From assembly GCF_009761395.1 (NCBI RefSeq), contig NZ_LEKN01000013.1:248001-312000 (forward strand): a DNA stretch of 64,000 nt, read 5' to 3'. Source of the stretch: Ursidibacter maritimus (GTDB taxonomy: Bacteria; Pseudomonadota; Gammaproteobacteria; Enterobacterales; Pasteurellaceae). Below, piece after piece: positions 57,388 through 64,000 of the stretch (position 1 is the stretch's first letter; each line of letters starts with the position of its first letter). Both the position numbers and the translations under genes were made by a program. Under the pieces are notes generated by a model. It made no database searches and had not been told where the DNA came from. It worked only from the letters and a program-made list of their open reading frames with translations.

Positions 57388-58695
57388 CTAACTCTCTAGT
57401 TTTAGTGCTTGAGAAAAACTCTGTAAGGCTTTTGCATTACCATTTTTTGCCATTGACTGTAATGCTTGGGTTGGAACGTGTATGAGCTGATTTGTTAATT
57501 TATAACTTAATTCATTTAACACTTTCTCTGTCTCTTGCCCTTGTTGTAAAGCATTAAGCGCTTTTTCTAACAACTCCAAACGGATACTTTCAGCACTCTG
57601 GCGGTAATGTTTAATTAAATTACTCGATTGTTGCTGTTTTAACCACGCAAAGAAATCTCTCGCCTCTTCACGAACGATCTCTCTAGCCTGTTCAGCGGCT
57701 TGTTGGCGTTGAGCAAGGTTTTGCTGAATAATATTTTGCAGATCATCTACACTATAAGCATAAACGCCCTCAAGCTCCCCTGCAGTTTCATCAATATCAC
57801 GCGGTACGGCAATATCAATCAACAACATTGGGTCAAAATGACGGGCTTTTTGGGCTTTTTCGACCATTGCTTGTGTAATGAGTACATCAGGGCTACCCGT
57901 TGAACTAATTACCACATCTGCTTGGTTTAAACCGAGTTGTAAAGCACTGAGTGAAAGAATTTGCATCGGTGCATTCAGTTTTTCAGCCAACATTTCAGCT
58001 CGAATATGGGTTCGATTTGCCACCATCATATTTTTCGCCCCGTGTTGAACCAAATAACGTGCAACCAGCTCAATCGTTTCGCCTGCACCGACTAATAAAA
58101 AGCGTAGCTGACTAAAACTATCAAAGATTTGACGAGCTAAACCACAAGCCGCATAAGCCACCGATACGGCACTTGCACCAATTTCCGTTTCAGAACGAAC
58201 ACGTTTAGCCGTTGCAAAGGTTTTTTGGAATAAACGAGAGAGATTGGTTGAAACCGTTTTACCTTGCTTTTGGTAGAAAGCTTCACTTTCCTGAAATGCT
58301 TGTTTCACTTGCCCGAGAATTTGTGGTTCGCCTAAAATCAATGAATCCAACCCACAAGCCACACTCATCAAATGGCAAGCTGCGTCCATATTTTGCTTAA
58401 AATAGATACATTGTTGTAATTCCGAATGATTCAGTTGATGAATATCCGCAAACCACTCAAAACATTGCTCTCGCCACGCTAAATTTTCAGGATGATCTTC
58501 TTGTGGGGGAATGTCTGGCTGATGGAAATAAAGTTCTGTACGGTTACAAGTAGAAAGGATAACAACACTTTCAGCAAGATTCCGAGCCTGAATTTGCTCA
58601 AAAGCAAGCTGGCGTTTAGGCTCGACAAATGCGACTTTTTCACGCAAGCCGACAGATGCCGTTTTATGATTGATGCCTAGTGCTAAAATTGTCAT
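57388..58695 (-). CDS. hemA: Glutamyl-tRNA reductase
   Basis: HemA reduces glutamyl-tRNA to glutamate-1-semialdehyde, the first committed step of haem synthesis. The 435-residue protein has [17 protein letters not shown], the catalytic-cysteine motif [33 protein letters not shown] and the NADPH fold [30 protein letters not shown]. The presence of this C5-pathway enzyme means this lineage makes its own haem precursors, unlike H. influenzae. The usual prfA neighbour is absent. Confidence 0.97.
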   Translation of the reverse strand: MTILALGINHKTASVGLREKVAFVEPKRQLAFEQIQARNLAESVVILSTCNRTELYFHQPDIPPQEDHPENLAWREQCFEWFADIHQLNHSELQQCIYFKQNMDAACHLMSVACGLDSLILGEPQILGQVKQAFQESEAFYQKQGKTVSTNLSRLFQKTFATAKRVRSETEIGASAVSVAYAACGLARQIFDSFSQLRFLLVGAGETIELVARYLVQHGAKNMMVANRTHIRAEMLAEKLNAPMQILSLSALQLGLNQADVVISSTGSPDVLITQAMVEKAQKARHFDPMLLIDIAVPRDIDETAGELEGVYAYSVDDLQNIIQQNLAQRQQAAEQAREIVREEARDFFAWLKQQQSSNLIKHYRQSAESIRLELLEKALNALQQGQETEKVLNELSYKLTNQLIHVPTQALQSMAKNGNAKALQSFSQALKLES

Positions 58696-58836
58696 CGCTA
58701 CCCACAGGAAAATAAAAAGTAAAAGTGTTGTTGCTTAAATGTAAAGGTAGATATTCTAATCAATCGGCTATATTGGTGCAAATAATTGTCTTGATAGGTT
58801 TGATTTATAACAAATGTCCCCTACTCAAATGGTTAA

Positions 58837-58845
58837 ACAAGCGGT
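58837..58845 (+). repeat. DNA uptake signal core between hemA and relA
   Basis: Perfect ACAAGCGGT followed by CCGATCAGCTGAAAATTTTACAAAA. It lies in the divergent gap 58696-58951, which also holds the relA -10 element. Confidence 0.7.
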
Positions 58846-58906
58846 CCGATCAGCTGAAAATTTTACAAAAAGCGAAAATAAGCAAAACTTTGGAGCGAAT
58901 TAGGGC

Positions 58907-58912
58907 TATAAT
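58907..58912 (+). promoter_or_regulatory. -10 element of relA
   Basis: A perfect TATAAT, 39 bases before the relA start, flanked by GGAGC/GCTCC; no good -35 is seen. Confidence 0.5.
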
Positions 58913-58951
58913 GCTCCATAATTTCTATTCGGAGTTTTCAGGAGCGTTTCT

Positions 58952-61162
58952 ATGGTTGTGATTCGTCATTCTCATCTACTTGATCCAAATAATTTTGAGT
59001 TAGCTAGCTGGAGTGCTGGATTGCAAATGTCGCCGATTACCTTTGAAGAATTATTGATTGCGTGGCGATATGCTCAAGAGAAATTAGATACCGAACAATT
59101 CCATTTGATGTGGTATGGAATTGAGATGGTAGAAATTTTATATAGCTTAAATATGGACGATGATAGTCTTGTTGCCGCGCTGCTTTTCCCGTTAGTGAAA
59201 AATAACCTGATCGATCTTGCTCAAGTCAAAGAGGACTTTGGCAACGATGTCAAAAATCTGGTGAAAGGCGTGTTGGAAATGGATAACATTCGCCAACTCA
59301 ATGCCAGCCACGCCTCTGATCTCCAAATTGACAATATTCGCAGAATGTTATTGGCAATGGTGGACGATTTCCGCTGTGTCGTCATAAAACTTGCTGAACG
59401 TATTGTATTCTTGCGTGATGTTGATCGCCGTAGCGAAGAAGATTTAGTTTTAGCTGCAAAAGAGTGCTCGCATATTTATGCTCCACTTGCCAATCGTTTA
59501 GGAATTGGGCAGTTGAAATGGGAACTAGAAGATTATTGTTTCCGAGCTTTGCACCCACAAACTTATCGTCAAATTGCCAAATATGATCTCGCTGAGCGCC
59601 GTTTAGATCGAGAACAATATATTGCAAAATTTGTCGCTGATCTCACCGCTTCATTACGCGAAGAATTAACCGATGTTCAGGTTTACGGGCGTCCTAAACA
59701 CATTTATAGCATCTGGAAGAAGATGCAGAAAAAAAACTTAAAATTCAATCAGTTATTCGATATTCGAGCGGTGCGGATTATTGTTCCGACCCTTGAAGAT
59801 TGCTACACAGCCTTAGGTATTGTTCATACACAGTACAAACACTTGCCTGAGCATTTTGATGATTATATTTCAAATCCTAAACCTAATGGCTACCAATCGT
59901 TGCATACTGTGGTGCTAGGCGCTGGCGATAAAGCGATTGAAGTCCAAATTCGTACACAAAAAATGCACGATGATGCAGAACTAGGCGTTGCTGCTCACTG
60001 GAAATATAAAGAAGGAGCCGGTGCAAGTCGAGCAGGCTATGAAGAGAAAATTGTCTGGTTGCGTAAACTATTAGACTGGCAGAAAGATATTGCCGATGCG
60101 GGTGATGTGGTTGATGAAATGCGTTCTCAAGTCTTTGATGATCGTGTGTATGTCTTTACGCCAAAAGGGGAAGTGGTTGATTTACCGAAAGGAGCAACGC
60201 CTCTTGATTTTGCCTATTCAATCCATAGTGAAATCGGCCATCGTTGTATTGGAGCTAAAGTTGCAGGGCGAATCGTACCATTTACCTACTTATTACAAAT
60301 GGGCGATCAAGTTGAGATCATCACACAGAAAAATCCAAACCCAAGCCGAGATTGGCTCAATCCAAACCAAGGCTTTGTGAACACGCCACGCGCAAGATCG
60401 AAAATTATTGCGTGGTTTAAAAAACTGGATCGAGAAAAAAATATACCGCTAGGTAAAGATGCTTTAGAAGCAGAAATGGCAAAATTCGGCTTTACCCAAA
60501 AACAGATCGAAGAATATGCTCTACCACGCTATAACTTAAAGCAGATTGACGATCTCTACGCCGGCATTGGTGGCGGAGATATCCGCTTAAATACGTTAAT
60601 GCACTATTTGCAGAGTAAGTTGGTAAAAACAACTGCGGAACAAGCCGATGAAGCAGTCTTAAAACAAGTGGCTCAGAAATCTCAAAATAGCCAACCAAAG
60701 CAAAGTAAAAATGGGTTTGTTGTGGTGGAAGGTGTCGGCAACTTAATGCACCACATCGCACGCTGCTGCCAACCTATCCCTGGCGATGAGATTGTCGGCT
60801 ACATCACACAAGGGAGAGGAATTTCTATCCATCGAATTGATTGTGATCAACTGTATGAATTAGAAAGTAGCAGTCCAGAGCGTGTGGTCGATGCTGAATG
60901 GGGCGAAACTTACTCATCTGGTTTTAGCTTAATTATTCGAGTGATTGCGAATGATCGAAATGGCTTATTACGAGATGTTAGCGGTATTATGGCAAACGAA
61001 AAAGTAAATGTATTAGGCGTGTCAAGCCGTACAGATACCAAACGAAGCATTGCGACCATTGATATCGAAGTAGAGTTAAATAACATTCAAATGTTAAGTA
61101 AACTGTTAGCTCGAATTGTACAACTCGATGACGTACTTGAAGCAAAAAGGTTATCAAACTAG
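58952..61162 (+). CDS. relA: GTP pyrophosphokinase RelA
   Basis: RelA makes (p)ppGpp on starved ribosomes. The 736-residue protein has the N-terminal pseudo-hydrolase domain, in which the HD motif is replaced (LLFPLVKNN), so it is a synthetase only. The synthetase domain follows (KHIYSIWKKMQKKN, FDIRAVRIIV, NGYQSLHTVVLG, VQIRTQKMHDDAELGVAAHWKYKEG), then TGS (VYVFTPKGEVVDLPKGATPLDFAYSIHSEIG), a zinc-finger-like HIARCCQPIPGD and the ACT domain (IRVIANDRNGLLRDVSGIMANEKV). An AGGAG site supports the start. Confidence 0.97.
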   Translation: MVVIRHSHLLDPNNFELASWSAGLQMSPITFEELLIAWRYAQEKLDTEQFHLMWYGIEMVEILYSLNMDDDSLVAALLFPLVKNNLIDLAQVKEDFGNDVKNLVKGVLEMDNIRQLNASHASDLQIDNIRRMLLAMVDDFRCVVIKLAERIVFLRDVDRRSEEDLVLAAKECSHIYAPLANRLGIGQLKWELEDYCFRALHPQTYRQIAKYDLAERRLDREQYIAKFVADLTASLREELTDVQVYGRPKHIYSIWKKMQKKNLKFNQLFDIRAVRIIVPTLEDCYTALGIVHTQYKHLPEHFDDYISNPKPNGYQSLHTVVLGAGDKAIEVQIRTQKMHDDAELGVAAHWKYKEGAGASRAGYEEKIVWLRKLLDWQKDIADAGDVVDEMRSQVFDDRVYVFTPKGEVVDLPKGATPLDFAYSIHSEIGHRCIGAKVAGRIVPFTYLLQMGDQVEIITQKNPNPSRDWLNPNQGFVNTPRARSKIIAWFKKLDREKNIPLGKDALEAEMAKFGFTQKQIEEYALPRYNLKQIDDLYAGIGGGDIRLNTLMHYLQSKLVKTTAEQADEAVLKQVAQKSQNSQPKQSKNGFVVVEGVGNLMHHIARCCQPIPGDEIVGYITQGRGISIHRIDCDQLYELESSSPERVVDAEWGETYSSGFSLIIRVIANDRNGLLRDVSGIMANEKVNVLGVSSRTDTKRSIATIDIEVELNNIQMLSKLLARIVQLDDVLEAKRLSN

Positions 61163-61199
61163 CTTTCTTCAATGACTTACCCAAAGAATAACCTACGAT

Positions 61200-61233
61200 A
61201 GCACCAGTATACAAACTGGTGCTTTGTTTTTTC
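61200..61233 (+). terminator. Rho-independent terminator of relA
   Basis: AGCACCAGT/ACTGGTGCT 9-bp perfect stem, 6-base loop, TTGTTTTTT run. Confidence 0.9.
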
Positions 61234-61312
61234 GGTAAGCGGTGAGTTTTGTTCGATTCTTTGCAAATTTGGTAATATAATCTAGGTAAATTTACCAATT
61301 AAGGAAGTGAAT

Positions 61313-61984
61313 ATGAAATTAGTTAAAGTTTTATTTTTAAGTTTAAGCTCAATCTTGTTATCAGCTTGCTTTACCGCTCTTAATTGGGCTGAGATTGATA
61401 CTGTTTCTGCGGGTAATGAATTAGTAGAAGTAGATAATGATAAACTTACCGCATTTGGTATGCTGAAATCAACACAACAGCTTGTAATGATAGGCGAAAA
61501 ATATTGGTTTGTTGCAGATACAGAAAGCTCTCGACAAATTAAATCGTTAATTGATGCTAAACTTCCTGAAACCTTTAATACCAATATGGTAAGAGTAGTA
61601 TTAGATAAAGATACAAAGAACTGGAAAACTTTCGATTATGCCATTTCATATATTAGTGCAGATACTCAATCTGAAATTACCAAGTTAAAACAATTAGGCT
61701 TTGTCTCTCGTTGCCCTGAGTGCGACAAAACATACAATCAATACATTCGTTCATATCAATTACAAGGACAAATCTATCAAAAAGCAGATATTAAAATCAC
61801 GGAGTCAGATAAGTTAAGAAAAGTTATTCCTGTAACATTGGAGAAAGAAAAATATCAAGTAAATGGTGTTGGTTCTACGCTTGGTGCCGTAGCATTAACG
61901 CCACTCACTTTAGCATTTGATGTTGTGACTTTACCATTCCAAATATGGTTCTTATCTCAACCGAGTGGCTCATACTTTAAGTAG
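61313..61984 (+). CDS. Hypothetical lipoprotein
   Basis: I chose ATG at 61313, 5 bases after AAGGAAG; a GTG two codons earlier is less likely. The 223-residue product has lipobox LSAC (Cys19). The mature part has an N-terminal domain around KLTAFGMLKSTQQLVMIGEKYWFVAD, a CPEC motif (SRCPECDKTY) in the middle, and a C-terminal hydrophobic stretch (GSTLGAVALTPLTLAFDVVTLPFQIWFL) that may insert in a membrane. I do not recognise a named family. It converges on the DUF4153 gene. Confidence 0.65.
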   Translation: MKLVKVLFLSLSSILLSACFTALNWAEIDTVSAGNELVEVDNDKLTAFGMLKSTQQLVMIGEKYWFVADTESSRQIKSLIDAKLPETFNTNMVRVVLDKDTKNWKTFDYAISYISADTQSEITKLKQLGFVSRCPECDKTYNQYIRSYQLQGQIYQKADIKITESDKLRKVIPVTLEKEKYQVNGVGSTLGAVALTPLTLAFDVVTLPFQIWFLSQPSGSYFK

Positions 61985-61990
61985 TTAATG

Positions 61991-62020
61991 TAATGGCACA
62001 AGAGGATACTTGTGCCATTA
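61991..62020. terminator. Bidirectional hairpin between convergent genes
   Basis: AATGGCACAAG/CTTGTGCCATT 11-bp perfect stem, 6-base loop, no strong T run. Confidence 0.7.
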
Positions 62021-62024
62021 AGCA

Positions 62025-63773
62025 TTATTTCATCAACACCATTACTCTGCTCATATTACTTAATACATATCCTTGCTCTTCAAGAAATACAATTCTGATA
62101 TCACCCAAAAGTAGTTTATTGCCATTTTTGTCGGTAAAATTCAGTAAGTCAGCATTCAATGGTTCTAAGATATCACGCGAATGTCGAACCATTGGATCAA
62201 GTTTATGTTTGCTGAATGCCTCTCTAATCATCTCATCTAAATCCCAGCAACTTTCTTCATCAGTGACTAAACAGAATGGAAGAGATTTATAGGGGCTAGA
62301 TTGATCCCAGAAATTCTCATTTCGGTTAATAAATTCCTCCCAGTACACAAGGCGTTTAAAGCCATTTATATTGATATCTAGGTTTGTTTCTCGTTTATAA
62401 ACCATGCTAGAAACTGTTTCATTACTAATCATTTCGTCATCTAGTGTGATACGTCCATCACTATAAATATAAATTCTTCTTAATTCGCTGAATTGTGGTC
62501 CATATTTATTTACAAAAATAGTTTCTGCACTCCAATTTTGATCCATTTCTAATGGACGCTCTAAATTGTAAAATAAATATCCAGCAAGTTCTCTAATCAT
62601 TTGCCAATCTTTGACTTGTGATTCAGGGATCTTACTCAAATCCTTTTTCACATTAAAATCGGAGCGAATTTTGCCATTCTGAAGTACATCTAGTCTTTCC
62701 AAGGCTTTCTCAAAACGAGTGACTTGTGAATCATAAGCAATTTGTTTTGGATTTAACACAAAAGTCATAGTGAAAATTGCAACGATTATAATCAGTGCTA
62801 AATTACGATACTGGCGTAATTTAGGTAACATCACAATGATATAGCAAATTGAAAGTGCACTTGCTAAAGCCACTAAATAAATGCGATCTTCTGTCCAAGC
62901 ATAAGCAGAAATACGGCTTTTTATTGCAAACCACAACAATACGAAGGGTACAATGGCTAAATAAGGATACCAATGGAAAAAAGTATTCCAGCGTGGCTTT
63001 TCACTGATAGTTCGTAAACAATATATCGCAAGTCCTATTGTGACATAAGGTAAGACAATATTAGCTACCATACCTTGTGGTAACTCGCCATCCATAATAA
63101 TTTTCGCCACATAAACATACAGAATTACTGTAAATAGCATTAATGTGGGAGCTGCCACAAAGCTCAACAAAATATCTAACCAGCGCTCTAAAGTTAATTT
63201 ATTTGATTGGCGTTGTTGGTAGGTTAAAAAGAACAGTGGTATAAAGAAATAACAACTGAAAATTACAATTCGGCTCTGTAGTTCCCAGTCAATAGTTGAG
63301 CCAAATAGTATTTCAATACTTCCCATCACAGCAAAGATAATACCACTAATCAGCCAACCTGTTAGGGAAGCGAACAAAACATTAAATACTGTACTGAGTG
63401 CATCGGATATATAAGACTGATTTTCTCGTTGAAATGGCATACTGAACAGAATAATTATCATAATACAATTTAACCCCCAAAATTTCGGGCTAGTAAGATA
63501 AATTTCTGCATTATCGTTAAAATACCACAATGCCACACAACTCAGTGCTGGTACTAACCACGAAAAGTTATACCATTTAGTTTGGCGAAATAAATACACT
63601 ACAATTAAAAAAACTGGTGTAAATATCCAATAAGCTCTGTGTTGCAGATATAGTATATCAATAAACAAAAGTGGTACTGCAAAAATAGTGGTAAGTAAAA
63701 TCTCGATAGGGTGTTGTGCAACTGCATATTTTAGACTTCCCAAAATTTTATTCAAAAAACTAAAAATTGCCAT
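62025..63773 (-). CDS. DUF4153 multi-pass membrane protein
   Basis: I chose ATG at 63773, which follows a GGGAG site; a TTG four codons upstream is open but unlikely. The 582-residue protein has about 10-11 membrane helices in residues 1-350, with SRISAYAWTEDRIYLVALASAL typical of DUF4153, and a soluble C-terminal domain of about 230 residues. No function is known for the family. Confidence 0.8.
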   Translation of the reverse strand: MAIFSFLNKILGSLKYAVAQHPIEILLTTIFAVPLLFIDILYLQHRAYWIFTPVFLIVVYLFRQTKWYNFSWLVPALSCVALWYFNDNAEIYLTSPKFWGLNCIMIIILFSMPFQRENQSYISDALSTVFNVLFASLTGWLISGIIFAVMGSIEILFGSTIDWELQSRIVIFSCYFFIPLFFLTYQQRQSNKLTLERWLDILLSFVAAPTLMLFTVILYVYVAKIIMDGELPQGMVANIVLPYVTIGLAIYCLRTISEKPRWNTFFHWYPYLAIVPFVLLWFAIKSRISAYAWTEDRIYLVALASALSICYIIVMLPKLRQYRNLALIIIVAIFTMTFVLNPKQIAYDSQVTRFEKALERLDVLQNGKIRSDFNVKKDLSKIPESQVKDWQMIRELAGYLFYNLERPLEMDQNWSAETIFVNKYGPQFSELRRIYIYSDGRITLDDEMISNETVSSMVYKRETNLDININGFKRLVYWEEFINRNENFWDQSSPYKSLPFCLVTDEESCWDLDEMIREAFSKHKLDPMVRHSRDILEPLNADLLNFTDKNGNKLLLGDIRIVFLEEQGYVLSNMSRVMVLMK

Positions 63774-63926
63774 AAATACTCCCAAAGGCTGTCAATATTA
63801 AATGATTTTAATTGAGTATATCAAAACTAAAATACGAATAGGAGAAAAAACGGTAGCTTCTCAGAATCAAGCTAAATAGAAGCGTTAATTTGCGATACAT
63901 TTGGTAAATCTGGTAATGATGTTGAT

Positions 63927-64000
63927 ATGAGTAAAATTCACGCAACATCAGGGGAACGATTACTTAAGCGATTCGTTTTAAAAAAGTCAGCACTTCGTAG
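63927..64000 (+). other. Possible start of a reading frame cut by the window edge
   Basis: From ATG at 63927 the frame reads MSKIHATSGERLLKRFVLKK and is open to the end. No ribosome binding site is apparent and no family can be named. The rest of the gap from 63774 shows only the DUF4153 upstream region. Confidence 0.15.

Overview
The window is a contiguous piece of chromosome from a low-G+C gammaproteobacterium of the family Pasteurellaceae. Three things point there: the gene content and order (nusB-thiL-pgpA, uvrC-pgsA, yajG/bolA, dciA/secM-secA-mutT, surA-rsmA); a single-parvulin-domain SurA of Haemophilus type; and many copies of the DNA uptake signal core ACAAGCGGT followed by an A/T tract ending in TTTGCAAA. 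That is the uptake dialect of the Actinobacillus pleuropneumoniae / Mannheimia / Glaesserella branch, not the Haemophilus influenzae AAGTGCGGT dialect. I do not name a species.

Layout. 1-3160: end of the competence/type IV pilus secretin, then nusB-thiL-pgpA and a LysE-type exporter. 3210-15766: mostly minus strand, with a chalcone-isomerase-like exported protein, ydcH, a YdjM-type membrane protein, metE with met boxes, pyrG, an orphan Slam-like outer-membrane protein, a HAD phosphatase, comF (plus strand) with a CRP-S-like site, a TatD nuclease and cstA with a CRP site. 16081-19331: degP-type protease, then rsmE-yqgE-ruvX. 19335-21028: ywiC-like gene, an ABC-ATPase relic, an unlisted 52-residue protein and recR. 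21225-31773: uraA, grxA, rep, recB, a small lipoprotein islet, uvrC, pgsA. 31934-38980: lipoprotein, thyA, pabB-pabC, recA with promoter and SOS box, and a tight recX-yqfB-yrdD-tsaC-aroE run. 39146-39533: tRNA cluster Met-Leu-Gln-Gln. 39648-44612: ubiK, pgi, a secreted SNase/Excalibur nuclease, a cysteine desulfurase, pfkA. 44702-47936: an unknown protein, a palindromic element, yajG, bolA, tRNA-Ser, an NlpE-like lipoprotein, dciA. 48045-51679: secM-secA-mutT. 51694-58695: minus-strand rsmA, surA, pyrR, hldE, der, hemA. 58952-63773: relA, a lipoprotein and a DUF4153 membrane protein.

Together these are housekeeping genes (translation, DNA repair, folate/thymidylate, cell-envelope assembly, glycolysis) with a DNA-uptake theme: secretin, comF, recA/recX/recB/recR, ruvX, and uptake sequences reused as terminator hairpins and written into coding regions. 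I see no prophage, CRISPR array, restriction system or obvious genomic island. The most notable items are a SecM-like leader peptide ending in a PPIRAGP arrest motif with an uptake sequence encoded just before it, two further uptake-sequence pairs inside genes, a CRP-S-like site at comF, a MetJ box array at metE, an ABC-ATPase gene relic, and a palindromic IS/MITE-like scar.
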